The position numbers were made by a program, and so were the translations under genes. From contig JAZARR010000212.1 of NCBI GenBank assembly GCA_037389465.1, forward strand, positions 4,296,001 to 4,360,000: a stretch of 64,000 nucleotides of DNA, given 5' to 3'. Numbering within the stretch: position 1 is the stretch's first letter; the number at the start of each line of letters is the position of its first letter. This DNA is from Baylisascaris procyonis. Its lineage: Eukaryota > Nematoda > Chromadorea > Rhabditida > Ascarididae. Below are positions 49,716 through 62,975 of this stretch, in pieces. Under the pieces are notes generated by a model. That model was not told the origin of the DNA and did no database searches. It saw only the letters and a program-made list of their open reading frames with translations.

Positions 49716-52700
49716 ATGGATATTGTCGTCTATTTGGCACTTATCGTTTTGGGCGCAGTGTTCCTCTTCTCGTTGTTCATTCTGATCGTTATGTGCAAAC
49801 GACGTGCATTCGCATCACCACAATATTTTCGCTCATCCTCATTGCGCTTCTCGAAATTGCGTAATGCAAATATGGAAAGCATTATGCAACTAAGTCCACT
49901 TATCGGTATGAGTTTCTTGTTGGAACATTGCTAAACTTGCTGCATTTTCAAGTAGCCAAAAATTTTTCTTTGAAAATCCTTTAGTTTCAGGTGTATTTGA
50001 ATGTCGATCTGCAAATGTTGAGCTAATTTCCACTCTATGCACGCGTAGCTGTTTGGATATTTAGAAGTACCGCAGTGTGACGTATTTACCTTCGAATTGG
50101 TCACCTCTTCATTGTAGGACAGTGGTTTTACTGCCTATTTGACTCTTTTCTTTGTGCTGCTATCCATCTTTGCGAAAAACTTGTAACAGACAGAGCGTCA
50201 TTTTGCACTAGTGGAGGAGGTGCACAGGGATGATATAACGGGTTGGGCGAGAGCTATAAGAGGAGGAGAGAAGGTTCTATTGAGACACATTCCCGTCATA
50301 GCCTATTGGAGAGGAGAGCGATGGCATTCTCCTTCTTATTTGCTGCTATGAGTTTTCATTTCTCTTAGCAGTAAAGAATGGAAACTTATTCAGCATTTTG
50401 AATTTTCCCGTTGCTTTTACAAGTGCTTTCAGTCGAAATTTAATGGACTCATTTTTTTATCTCAAAAATGTGTGAATGCATTAAACGGCAATACTTATCC
50501 ATCGTCTGCCAGTGTTTTCTTTCAAACACTAAAATGATAAGCTGGGAAAGCGGAGAGGAGAGAGGACCTACGAGAAGAAATAGGAAAGGAGGGAGTTGTT
50601 TTGCCCATAAAGTGGTGATACGATGGAGAAAAGGCCGCGCCTTCCTTTTTGTGGAGTGCTCGACGAAGTGAAGGGGATTTCAGCCCTACTATATCCTATA
50701 TAGATGCCGCAGGTTGTACGTTATGCAGGTGATACCAACGGGGCTGTAGGTTGTAAATGTATCGTTTTCATCCATACGGATAACCATTTTTTCTCTTATA
50801 CGTTCACAAAATTGGCGTTTGATTGTATTGAACAGGTGAAACAGGAGTTCAATCATGTAAATAAGTTTACGGTGGTGTGAAGAGACAATTTTCCTTAGAT
50901 AAAAAGGACCTCACCTGCAAAATCCTTTCGCAGAATGCATTGCATTCCATAGCCATGACTCATAGAGCTTTGACCACGTGCACAATAATAGGAGAGTTTA
51001 GAAAAAAACGGACGCCGCTCGTCTCTAAAGACAGACCTAAGCCAATGACTTTGCATTTTTGTTTTTCGCTATACAGCAACGAATTCGTTATTCAGTAGCA
51101 ATTATGAAGTGAAAATTTTCAGCGCAAGTTCTTGATAGTAATCAGTGGATCTATGACGTAACGGGTATGCTGCAGCATTGTGTAGCAATCCTCAAACTCT
51201 GTCACGCCATAACGGAGAAATTATCTTCGGTGCCTTTGACTACAATTAGTGCCCAGCTAAACGATTCCATTCTGAGGGCTACAAATCGCATAATGCCGCG
51301 CTTCGATGATCTTCTCAGAGCAATGGCAGCCAATCAGGTTTATTTCTACTCTCGCATCTTTCAAAATTGCTAATTAATTCCTATTTATTGATCGATTTTA
51401 AACTGTCATTAACTATTATGGTATAATATTTGTTTGTTGTAAAGCACGTTGATAATCTTCAATTGTCGCTTTTTAATCATTTGCTTCAGTAGATATTCTG
51501 AATTCTAATGGATCTGCATAGAGATTAAAGTGGGAAATGATTGTTGAAGTGATTAGATTCTTGAATGTATTTTCTAACTGAGATGTTCTTTCAGAAGCGT
51601 ATTCCGCCCTAAATGTTTTCCATCATACAGCTGCTTAATATGATCCTAAAAGCACTTAACTTTCTTTTCATCTTCTTTTCTCATCCAACTTCAGTCATTT
51701 TTTTAAAGAGTGTAAACGTGCTATTGCTTGATTTCCTAAGAGTTGGTAGATTATTTTGAACTGAGAAAATTCGGGAAATAAGTTAGCTGCATCGTATCTT
51801 TTGGCGTCTTCAAGAAGCTTGAAAGATTTAAATGTTCAGGTGGAATTTCATCTGAAACAACTAATGTAATATTTAGCATCGTTTTTCAGGTGGATATAAG
51901 GATTCTAGAAGCGCGTGCCTCATCACTAGTTAGTGCATGCTGGGCACTGGCATTACCTTTTACTATCGTTAATTGCAAAAATGTCGAAGTGATCGATGGT
52001 GCCCTAAAGGTTTTTACATATTCATCGTGTTTTGAGCCATTATCTTCTAGTAATTCTTTCTATTGTTTATGAATAATCGATTTATGATCGTTTTGAAAAC
52101 TTTTTTCGAGGTAATGCTATTAGAACTGGTGACTTAGCAAACATTAAACATATATGGCATTTGCCTAACTGCCACCTTTCTTTTGATGAAGTTAGAGGGA
52201 ATTGATGCCCGTAATCTCTATTTTATTCTATTTTAATGGAGCCCCGGTACGTTATTCTAGACGAACTTACGTAGAACTCTCGCATATCTTCACCTTCATA
52301 AGGTCAAAGGTCATCAGATCATTATGGATAGTGCGATTCATATTTAAATAATCCTTGGATAGCTGCTGTATATTGTGCATCTTCCATTGCGATTAACAAC
52401 CTACTTGAAATCCAATTTCAATTCGCCTTCTAGATGACTAGATTGTGTTAATTTTACAGTCAAACGATATGATGCCCCGGGTCTATTGTCTAATGACAGA
52501 ATCCTCAGAACAGTATGATTGGCATAAATTAACATCTCAAGCTATGTCTGAGCTTTTTTCCTATTTGCTTAAAAAGTGACGTTCATATTATCCATGATTA
52601 CCACCTATAGGGGATTCAGTTTTTCTTTTTTTTTTTAATTATTAGTTTTCAAGAGGCAGTTGCATTAAAAGCTATTTGAAATGATGAGGTAGCAAATTGA

Positions 52701-53000
52701 AATATTGAATTAACACGAGATATATGAGTGAACATATTTTCGTTGCTTTTTAGTCAAATTCGATGTTTATTTATGCGATTGTAGGAAATGGAAAGTCACG
52801 CAGAAGCACTTCGATTGGTTGTTGAACAAGCAGAACAAAGATTCAATGAGCAACAGAACAACGATTTGAATCAGCGGCATTCACCGTTGAGGACGATCAT
52901 AGAAGAGACATCACTGGTGGAACCTCCACCACCACCGCCTCCTCTTGTACGATCAGCCCCGTCGAACGACGAGGCGCCTGCAGATCCCGGCAACAACTAA
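49716..53000 (+). CDS. TMEM98 orthologue, single-pass membrane protein
   Basis: Exons: 49716-49905, 51123-51337, 51890-52009, 52785-53000, with phases 1, 0, 0. Total 246 residues against about 226 for the human protein. Residues about 5-27 (VYLALIVLGAVFLFSLFILI and on) form the N-terminal membrane anchor, followed by a basic stop (CKRR). The conserved core then runs WIYDVTGMLQHCVAILKLCH, AITEKL, IMPRFDDLLRAM, ILEARASSLVSACWALALPF and the AEALRLVVEQ helix, all in the family's order. The C-terminal tail is extended and has a seven-Pro run near 222-228. In vertebrates TMEM98 sits in the endoplasmic reticulum and plasma membrane and binds the myelin regulatory factor MYRF; a similar role in worms is inference. 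The GATA-rich repeat just upstream suggests possible intestinal control. Confidence 0.9.
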
Positions 53001-53576
53001 GTCTTTTCTTCTCTTAGGTATCCACGTTACTATACATTCACTACGCGAATCCCATTCTTTTCATTGCAAGGGCTTTGAAGTGATCGAACAGTAAGCGAGA
53101 CCATCAAAACGAGTCAGAAATAATGCACATTTGTTGGAGAGTACACAGAAGACGTGAACCTTGAGTCACAAAAAAGAGACCTTGCATTCAGCGTCGAATC
53201 TTGCATATTGTATTAGTTCAGAGGTTCGCTTTCTTTTTTCCTTTTCAGAAGGGATATACACACTTAAGTTGTCCTGAAAAAAGGAAGTTATATTAGCCTA
53301 ATTTGCAAGAATTCAAGACTTTTCACGTCATGACTCGAGCCATTCAAAATTATGATCTGAAGTGTAGCCAGGGAGGTGCACAAGATGCGTAAAGTTTTGG
53401 CTTACGAAATCTTTGAAAGGCAGTTTTTATTCTTCGGATAGTTTTTCAGTCCTGCGAGAGTTGAAAGTCGTTTCAAAAATACCTAATACAAAGTGCAGTG
53501 TAAAAGCGCATGGTTTTAATGCACGGCATTAAATAATTGCTGTGCTTTCAACCTTTCGTGATGTGTTGATTTTTAG

Positions 53577-53732
53577 GTGTACAACGAAAAGAATTTTTGT
53601 GCCGAGAGTTGTACCCGGTGCTGTGAACAATTTTATTGTTCACTTGTTGCGACATTTGCCCATCAATTCATCGTTATTCGTTTTGCGGGCCGAGGTGATG
53701 AGCTGTCGATGGATTACGTACACATTTCCTAA
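53577..53732 (+). CDS. Candidate Cys-rich terminal exon downstream of TMEM98
   Basis: After the acceptor TTGATTTTTAG the phase-0 frame reads 51 codons to TAA. It starts VYNEKNFCAESCTRCCEQFY with five more or less clustered Cys, then a hydrophobic run (LVATFAHQFIVIRFAG). TMEM98 exon 3 also ends in phase 0, so it could be an alternative last exon of TMEM98 replacing 52785-53000, or an exon of another gene. It may equally be chance. Other frames of this stretch are also open. Confidence 0.2.
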   Translation: MYNEKNFCAESCTRCCEQFYCSLVATFAHQFIVIRFAGRGDELSMDYVHIS

Positions 53733-56700
53733 ATCACTATTTCAAGTAATTACGAGAAAGAAGGACCTCGAACCACAATAGGCTTTTAGCTTATAGAAAC
53801 AGCCGAGAATGTGGCGCTATGCCGTTGCATGTTGCATCACTAGTATGGCATCTTTTGTCGTACTGACTATGCAGCCGTTCTTTTAATGCATTACGCTGTG
53901 CAGTGTTCGAATGATGCGAATGCAAATATGAATATGAGGCGTCGAGATGCTAGTTTACAGCTGAGCGCGATTCGCATAATATTTACTCCCATCCCAAATC
54001 TTCCACAACAAGCCTTCAACAACAAAATTCTAAAAATAGCCAGAAACCCTAAAGAGAGCTGGAGCACGAGGGGGAGGGTGGAGAAACATGGTTTAGTATG
54101 GCCCGAAAAGCCCCAACGATTTTCACGTTTGGAGGGCTGGATGATTAACTCCGAAGATATGCAACCAGTTTTCAATGACGCCTATCAAGAGTAATATTTA
54201 TAGCAATAAAAATCAGCTTTCATAATTCTAGAAGAGCGTTATCATCATCAACATTTCTGCTCAGAAGGTTGCATTTATCTTGTTTTATGGTGCGGTAGAT
54301 GCGGAGATCCAAACCGCACTCATAAAGACTCACTAAACGAACTGAAAACATTACTGGTTAGAAATTATAGGAAGATTAGGAAGGAAAAACATCATAACAA
54401 ATTTTAGGGGAGAAAATTGATCGAAAAATTGTCTGAAAGTGCAAAACGTTGTTGGCCTTCTTTTTTGATTCTGGGTGACGTTATTGTTCCAGTTTAATTT
54501 CACAGCTTAAAAGAACGATTTTTTGGGAGGGAGATAAGTAAATCCTGAATTTTGGATTCCCACCAGCATTTTTTTTTAGACACAAGTTAATGGCCATCAA
54601 TGATTAGTGAATTTGTGGTCCATTTATTACTAGCTAGAATTCTCGAAAGCAGAGATGCGTGTTTTGTTTTTTTTTCCTAGAATGAATCTAATTCTACTCT
54701 TTTTATACTTGCAAATTACGGCCCATCCCTCCTCGTTCGTAATCAACAACGTAATGCTGTCAAACTTGCGTTATCTAAAGAATAGCATTCTTTAACGCTT
54801 TCGTGAGCTTACATTGGGAACTATGAAATTATGGGCATGCTAACTTCAGCAGGAAATAATGGTGGGCAAAATTTTTCTGAAAATTAAAAGAGAGAAGTAC
54901 CTTGACGTAATGCAGATCAGCCACGCACCGCATGCATCTCATTCTCTTTCTGCTCTCTGCTCTCGTAAGTTCGCTAAGGTTATCTTTAGAGTGCATCCTC
55001 TAGTGCTTAGCGCTTCCTTAAGTGTCTAAATAACCTCGAAATATTTGCATTTCATTCATCGTGAGATGCTTATCCTCTTATGCATATTATTGTTGTATTG
55101 CTTCAAACCGTTTTTGTTTTTCACATATGTTTCCCTTGTATAGATGGGCAGTCATTACTGGTTCCTATAAAATTTATTATTAAATATGCTTATTTGTTAT
55201 TCGATGTGTGTAAATTGTACAAATTCAACGACATAATATCAATTTCATATCTAAAAGTTGTCGTGTATGTCTTGTTTTTTCTTTTTTATTTGTTTGTTTG
55301 TTTCACTCATTTTTGACTATTTGCGTGAGTCTGAATTAATTGTTGCCTAACTCGGCGCTCGTATCGTTTTCATTGCTTAAGGTTGAACCACTCGTTGGCA
55401 CTCTTTGTAGCACAGTGCTTCCTTGCATATGAAACGACGTTTTTATGCAATTTCTGATTTATTTCTATGAAGCTTAGTGGCAGTCGGCTGGCTGTTTCAT
55501 TGTTCAGCTTAAACATTTAATGTGTACGACGTAGACCACTCGGTTTCCCACTTATCTTTTTTCCAAATTGTCGAGTATTTAAATGCATGAAATACGACCG
55601 ACTATATCTCGTAAAAGAAAAAAAAAAGAGTTGCGCGATTGGTTGGCCTCTTAAAAAAAAAAAAAAAATTGCCTGTGATGTGATGTGTGGTTTTATTCTT
55701 CACTGAGAAAGCCTCAGATTTAGGTTTGTCTTGCGCTCCAAGTGACACGTCCCATCTGGAAATTTATTACATGATGGGTAGTGTTCATGACCTCCGAAGA
55801 GTCCGCGTGCATGGTGGATTCTGGTCTTTTCTATTTGGTTAAAACAAGTAGGATATTTGTGGCATTCTTCCTCTTTGTTTTCGTTGAAATCCTCCTAATG
55901 TAATGCATACTGCGCTGTTTTTGATTGGCAGATTGTGCATACCTCATTATTCAGGTTTACGTGCACCCTTCACTATTGTTTCTCTGTTGTTGCTGCTTTT
56001 CGCTCTCTTTTATTAATGTTTGCTGTTTTCTCATAGATCCTACTCGAAAAAACAACCACATCTTCCTGAGAAAGTCAGCTAGCAGACGTTTTTAAACCTG
56101 TCGTGAATGTTATGGAGTGAATTTGTGGGTTAGAAGTGTTTGCTGTTTTCCTTTTTCAAAAAATGCTTGCAATGCGGTTTAAAATTAACAAAATATTATG
56201 CAGGTCATTTGCAACTTTTCTTGTGCCGATCATCAGGCGCTATTTTTCACCAAGGATACACCGGTCGCCAGAAGTCACTACGTTGAGTTAGGTCAAGCCT
56301 TCAATACATGTTACTATATATTGCAGGAAATGTCATTCTTTCTTTACACTTTTTTTTTTCACTGGATGTAAATGGTTCAGATAATGTGCAATCTTATTAA
56401 GAGGCAACATCCTTCACTTATTCTTGTCGACATTTTAGACTGAGGCAGAAGATGGCAAAATCATCTCAGAATTTTTTCCAATCCATTGAACTTAACTAGG
56501 AGCGAAACGTTGAATTTCTAAAAGAAAAAGCAACTGTTTCATGATCCCTTTCCCTTCTCCACCTTTCTGGCCCATCGCAGATAAATATTATGGAACTTCT
56601 GGATAAGATGTAAGGGGCAAAACGGCTTGCAGGTTCACACTATAATTAATACAAATATGAGCAGAAAATAGCATCTTTCCAGAGATACGCAGCCGACTGG

Positions 56701-56825
56701 CAGTATCGCATTCGTTCTGTGCTGCCTACATGCATAAATTCTAGGATTATGAAAATTACACAAATTTTCTTTTCCATTTCACACTTGGGATGCGTGCTTC
56801 TATATGACTTTCTCTCATTAGGCAC
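53733..56825. other. Intergenic, no gene assigned
   Basis: A 102-codon plus-strand frame at 53886-54194 has a complementary open frame and no recognisable motif. AATAAA at 54205-54210 could serve a long TMEM98 3' UTR. The rest is AT-rich with poly-A and poly-T runs. Confidence 0.35.
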
Positions 56826-59800
56826 ATGAGTGGTACAGTGAATTCGTTCATGCTAATAGTTGTACTCGCTGTGAAGGTTTTACTGATGCATTTTATCAAT
56901 GGTATTTTGCGTTTGCTGCTGTGTAATTTCGCGTACCGAAAATTGCGGTGCTGATTTTGTGTTCCTATTCGTTGTTTCTTTGATGCTTCCATGTTCATTT
57001 TTGTCGACGGCTACTCATCTGATTTCATTTTTTATCCTTAATCGACGATATTGTCACAACAATGTGCATCATTATCATATTCTAATAAGAACACTATTTT
57101 GTTTCATTCTTCCATTCTCATACTTTCATTGCAAATTTAGGCAATAGCCGATTTACGAAGACGCACGAAAGGTAATACCCAATGGTTCCTTCATCCTTTG
57201 CCTACTGTTCACTACTTCTACTCGGCGCTGAAACTCTTTGTATCGTAATATCGCAGCGTATGAGAAAAAAATAATTGCGGAGTGCAGTGTGTATTTGTTT
57301 TGAGTGATCACCATTAATGCAGCCGTTTTTTTTAAATTAATTAATTAATTTGTTTATTTGTTTGTTTTTTTATTTATTTATTTTGTGAAATCGGTGGATG
57401 GTAGGTGCTTTTGTGTGGCGGTCGCACATTGCACAAAAGTTTCCTGCCTACCAAAATCGAACCAGTAGGCTGGACATCCAAGAGCGATTTAGAACTTCTA
57501 GCCAATGGTTGAGAAGTTGATTTTTGATAGCGGGTTCGGACAGCGTCCATCACATCGGTGTAGTTGGATGGTTAAAAGATAGAGGGCGTATGTGAGGTTC
57601 GAAAGCATAATAGTGGAAGTACGAAAATATTGTGAAAAAATGCTTCAGACCAACTTCACGCCAAAATCGTTTCAACGTACCAATTGCGCACTCATCAGAT
57701 ATAAATCGTGCATATGGTGGTATAGGCAACTTTGTGCAAATAGCATATTTTAAAATTTTATACTTTATATTCATAGAGTGTAGATTTGGGACATTAACTT
57801 CAGTTTCGCCCTCACAAACTTGTGGAGGGGGGGGGGGGGGGAGGAGGACTTTTCTCGTCTCTCGCTTCTCCAAGCTTTGATGTCACTTATCTCTTATTTA
57901 GAGTGAGAATTTGACTCGACATAGTACAGTAGGTCGCGGAAGCAAAAATTTTGTGTTCTGATGAATGAGGCTGAGAACATCCGATGAGGGACACTTTTCA
58001 CAGAATCATTAGATGGGGAAACAAAGATCCATTATGTAGCCAATTTATAATTATGCCTATCATGAGCGTTTTGTTCCATTTCATACAATTCAGTTGAACA
58101 CGAATATTTCTTGCCTGCCTGTTGAATTTTTTATTAGTAAAATAGATTTAACAAATTTATTCACATAAATTAATGGAATTCTACCTTGATTGGTCATAAT
58201 TAATGGAATTCTACCTTGATTGGTCATACGTTTCACTTTTTCATCAAATTTTACACCTTGCAACCTCGCCATTTTCCATTTTAGATCTCTCGCTTTAGAA
58301 TTCATGAGTAAGTGGTTGCTTACGTTAACAATATCTGCCCGCCTTTTCCCTTCCTCAGTCAAGCAACATTTTCGCTTCCTTCCTTGGTGGAGAGTGATAT
58401 ATGTGCAACGAAATGACTACGCTACCCCGAGGCGATTTTTCCATTCAGCAACTCGATCCATTTACCGAAGCGACGCAGCAAAGAAAACACTGACCGATAA
58501 AATGGTGATGAGAATCGATTCACTCTAACGATTCAATAACATTTCGTATCCGGCAAAGAGATCATGTAATGGAATTTGTTGCTTTAAAAGCGTCTAGAAT
58601 TCGAGATGAAGCGCATTCCGACATTTCTCGACCCATCATAAACGTTATTGCATTGTCAAGTGAACTATTCGATTATGCATGAAAGCACCGCCTATAATTG
58701 CAAATTAACAACTGGCAGACACCTTTTGTCGTATAAAGCGAGGGTGTCTGTGAGAATATGTTGCCTTTGCATTCTCACTGCTCATCGCAATGTGGATGAT
58801 CTTCGTATGAGCAGAATTGAGCGCTTGATATAGCTTTCTTACATCCCCCTTCTCTTTTTGGGAACCTCTGACTGTCAAGTGGTGTGTCTTTGTGGTAATG
58901 AACAAAATAATAATATAAAAGCATATTCAGCGGAAATTATACCACACCTGTGATCATTCGGGAGCAAATTCGTTTTTATCTACTTTAAGTTGACCGGCAA
59001 AATTCCTCGAAGTGAGAACGGTTGCATATAGCGGTCTGTTGGAAACCCATACTTTTGAAGGCAGTTGAGGTCTATTTAATGGCCAAAAAAAAATGCTTGT
59101 GTTGCCATCAACTTCTTATTGTTGTCGATTATGATTGTTTATTTTGTGATATTTGCTGACAATTTCCGCTCACGTGTGTCTGCGAAACTATTGCTGACAC
59201 CTGTGTGAAACAGAAAACTCATACGACGTAAGCGATCTCCCTACATATGCACTAATTGGCATTTAATGATGTTTAAATCATATGAGAAGAAATACAAACC
59301 AGTTGACAATGGTGTTAAGAAAATTTGCATAATTGACCATGCGTAATCTCATGGTTTTTTCCGCAATCTTACAATGTTGTGTACTACCTAGATAGATGAA
59401 TGTTGATTTTCTATGATGAAAGTAAGTGATAGCTTATCATCTTTTGTGATGGTCAATCTTCAGCTTTAGTTAATGCAAAAATTAATGCTTTCGTTCTAAA
59501 TTTTCCAATATAAGTACTCATTTAATTTTTAATACTACATTCCTTTTCTCATTTAATATCGGATGCTTTTGAAGCTTGTGATGATATTGCTTTGAAATTT
59601 TTAATTTAAAACTTCTTAATTGCTCAAGAAAATCGAATAATATTCAGAGAATAAATATTATTTGATGCTACTTATCTATGAGAATAAACGTTCCACTTTT
59701 TGACGAACAACAGAAAGCGTCAATTTCATTAGAGTAAATTCAAACGCTTCTCATAATGGTTTCCTAATATCACTAATTATTGCACTTTCTTTTGAGTTAC

Positions 59801-62523
59801 ATTGTAGAGTGAGTGAGTGACTGTGATCCAATGTGGTGGATAACCGTTCGTTGTTTTTAATAGACGAATATTCTCTTATTTTACATATCTCGTTCCAAAT
59901 GCGTTTCATAAATGTGTTGTTGCATTTGCTTCAACGATTTGCTTTTGTCCTCTTCCCCTCCCCCCTCTTGTTGAATGATCGCTTCCTTTGAATATTGAAC
60001 TATTATCGACAAATCTTTCTTATTATTTTCTATAATCTTCATTTTCTATTTTATCATTGTATATATCATATCATACTGATAATTTTAAAAACTATATTTA
60101 TACCATTAATGCACTTCTATATTAATTAAAAAATTATCAGCATTTAAATTCAATTTCGCATTTGCAAAATATTTTCTCTCAATATTTAATCCAAATGTTC
60201 CATCCTTACGGTTATGTTAGTTTTGCTTCGAGAGTTATTACGTTAGCTAGTTATGCGATTGCCAGCGAAGTGCCTATCTGCTTTTCTTGATTCGTTCACC
60301 GCAGTTTCTACTTCTCTTTGTAGATTTATGTATGATATTTCATGACGCTGTCCTCAGTAACATTTGAAAAATATTTTAGAATCGCTTATCCCCTATCTGA
60401 GGCATAATAATGTGAACTGAGGTAAGGAAATGTGCGCATATTTACTTTCAGAATAGCGCATAAACATCATTTTCACTTTAAAAATAACCCTTACTTCTGC
60501 AAGTGTAAGAGTTTCATAGCTAGAGCAGATGCACGACCGGTGTTTTTATCGAGCCTAATCAGTATGGCAATTGCTAGCTAGCATATAATTTTGACAAAAT
60601 CACGTTTAGCCAAAAATTGTGCTATTTTTGATTATTTCAATTTCAGTGCTATTTTATAAAACTTTCATAGAGAAAATCGTGATTCAATTGTTTCTGTGGG
60701 CAGTAAATTTTATATGGCCCCTTGATTTGACTGATAATCTCGCCCACTTTTATAGAAGCTTTTTTCATGAGAGCGCATGAGTGCGTGCATATATTTCCGA
60801 GTTTCGAATCGAGGTAAGCGGTGTGTCCAAAGCAGAGCGAGGCGACAAGCGTGAGGCTCAGATTGCTGACACACACAGCACGATCGATGCGTTCGCAATT
60901 TATTGAATATATAAGCACATCTCTTCTCTGAGAAAGAGTCGTCTTCTGATGCGATTCATCATAAACAACGTTTAGATGGTTGCTTCTAATGATTTCCGTA
61001 CTTCATCAAGCGCAAACGAATCAGCAGCTATTTAATGGATCTCACGTTAAGATGAGATTTAATGGATCTCACACCGAAGAAGTGCATTTTTCTATGGAAA
61101 TTCTAGTGCGGCTGCTCTCGGACATCGCAACCTCTGGCAGGATAGAAAGTAGGCCGTTTGGAAGATTCTTCTTGATACGTTGAGTGTGTTTAGTATGCAT
61201 GAGGAAGTCTTTCTATTTGACTTGAATGCTTATTGCTCGCCTTGAAAAGTAACCTTCTATATCTCATGACAATAGGCAAGTCGTTTTGAATTTCTTATGG
61301 TCAGAGACATCATATACGTTTACATGCAAAAGAAATTCTGATAAACAGTAGATATTGTGCAGCAATATAGTTTCTTTTTTACAATAAACATTTATATAGA
61401 ACATTGAGTTGCTGAGCAATTCATACTTTATATACATATTATATATTGATTATAGTGATACAATTAGAAGCATTTAAATATTTTAGAGTTATTTAAATTT
61501 GAGAAATAAAAATAATCATCGTTGGGAAATGCGTTAAACTTTCCTCATCACAAATGATCATTAAATAAACTTCATATAAATGAACGTATTAGAGAATAAA
61601 CGATAAAATACTCAAATGAAATTATTACATTAGACATTTACGCATGAATAGATCATTCTGTCGACAACAGCAACGAACATTATATCACTGAAATCCCTTT
61701 AATAGTCTTTTTTTTTGTATTTGAGATTAGCAGTGCCAGATGCGAAGTAGATAATGACGAAAATAGCATATGAAAAAAAGACTCATGGGAACGTGCTGAT
61801 TCATTTTTCAATAAGAGAAAAAACGCTGTAGATATGAAATTAATTATTAGGCAAAACAACGATGAGGAATACCTAGTGCTTTATTTTACACCTTGTTATA
61901 ATTCTTTTATACGATGAACACCTAATTAACACCTCAGCGACCTGGATTTACTCAAATCTCCCTCCCCTAAGCACCTACACCCGGTCGATTGGGTTTTTCC
62001 TGAAATGCTCTTGCTTGGTGTCAATTAATTACGTTATGGTTTCTAGTAATGGCTGCTATATAACCCTATAAAAGATAAAGTAAGAAAGAAACGTTGTTAA
62101 GCTTAGCTCTACATGGAAGAATTGTCTAGTCAACCAATTTTAGTGCATTGAAAATCCAGTAAATGATTGCAGTGAAGTTGAACAATTGCGCCGAACACAT
62201 TCTTAACAGTAGTGAAATCTACGTACTCATTAACTTTCAGCAAATTTTCTCATAAAAGCGTTTTCGATTTAAAATGAAGATTCATCGAAAGGACACATTT
62301 TCTCCCTTCTTGACAGTCCACCTTTTTAGAAGTAATTATGCGGTACAGCTGGAAAAGCATTACTGATAAAGAACATGAATTGGATGTACTGAAGATCAAA
62401 AAGAAGATGTACAAGACGATGACTGCTCGCAAAGCACCATCTCCTGTGCAGTCCATGACTCAATACGATTATTTTACAGGAGCATTACATACGCCCAAAA
62501 CACCTGGAAATGAAACAAGTTAG
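56826..62523 (+). CDS. Tentative small gene, exons 56826-56876, 57141-57171, 62330-62523
   Basis: Three blocks join in frame. The first is an ATG exon with a hydrophobic run (MSGTVNSFMLIVVLAVK) and a weak GTTTTA donor. The second is a 31-base micro-exon (AIADLRRRTK) between TAAATTTAG-like and GGTAATAC sites. The third is the exon after CACCTTTTTAG, which reads VIMRYSWKSITDKEHELDVL, then a Lys-rich KIKKKMYK, then SPVQSMTQYDYFTG and stop. The last exon is the most convincing as coding. The first two and the 5.2-kb intron are guesses supported only by phase. The product would be about 90 residues. I do not recognise it. The last exon may instead belong to a larger gene with exons I missed. Confidence 0.3.
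57329..57384. repeat. AT-rich microsatellite (TAAT/TTTG/TTTA units)
   Basis: Runs of TTAA, TTTG and TTTA units in series: low-complexity sequence. Confidence 0.7.
57824..57842 (+). repeat. Long G tract
   Basis: About 15 consecutive G followed by AGGAGG. Confidence 0.75.
58168..58227. repeat. Exact 30-bp tandem duplication
   Basis: Positions 58168-58197 and 58198-58227 are identical (unit begins aattaatggaattctacctt and ends ggtcat). Read on the minus strand it duplicates ten codons (MTNQGRIPLI) within a 90-codon frame of unknown status. Confidence 0.95.
58228..60734. other. AT-rich stretch, no gene recognised
   Basis: Falls within the long intron of the tentative gene model or between genes. 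Short frames at 58220-58528 and 58648-58905 have no family resemblance. Confidence 0.4.
60735..60905. promoter_or_regulatory. CpG-rich patch with exon-like borders
   Basis: A locally CG-rich block in AT-rich DNA. On the plus strand an acceptor (CACTTTTATAG, ending about 60757) and a strong donor (ATCGAG|GTAAGC at 60813) bracket about 55 bases, open in one frame (MRAHECVHIFPSFES). The minus strand is open too in two frames. It might be a promoter, a first exon or a small RNA locus. No decision is possible by eye. Confidence 0.2.
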
Positions 62524-62975
62524 CACGGCCATATAAATTAATATAAACACTCAGTTGATTTAAATGTTTGCAAGCTAAAAGAAGAAATTCTTTGCCATCG
62601 AATTGCAGCAATCTATTTTCAATCTAAAATGTTATTCGTTCAATTCAAATGAAAGCAATAATATGAACGGAAGGTAATGGGTTCTGTTCAATTTTGCACC
62701 CGGCAGTGGAAAACTATTCATATGCCGGAAATTAAAAATGAGTTCATATAACCGTCCGTGCAAGGTGTCCTCTCATTATTCAATCGGCTTACATTCGACG
62801 CAAAACAGAATCCTTTCATCGATGAGCATTTTTAGTGGATTCACTTCAGTAATGCTTTATTTCTTGTAATAAGCAGCTACCTGAGTAAGTTGTCTACACA
62901 ACCAAAAAGTTTAAACCGACTTAAACGATTTGCGTTTCAACAAGAATTGAGAACTTCTAAACCTCATGTTCTGAG

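Noticed and set aside
53886..54194. 102-codon plus-strand frame behind TMEM98
   Set aside because: The complementary strand is equally open, the composition is ordinary, and no acceptor or motif supports it; it may be part of a long 3' UTR.
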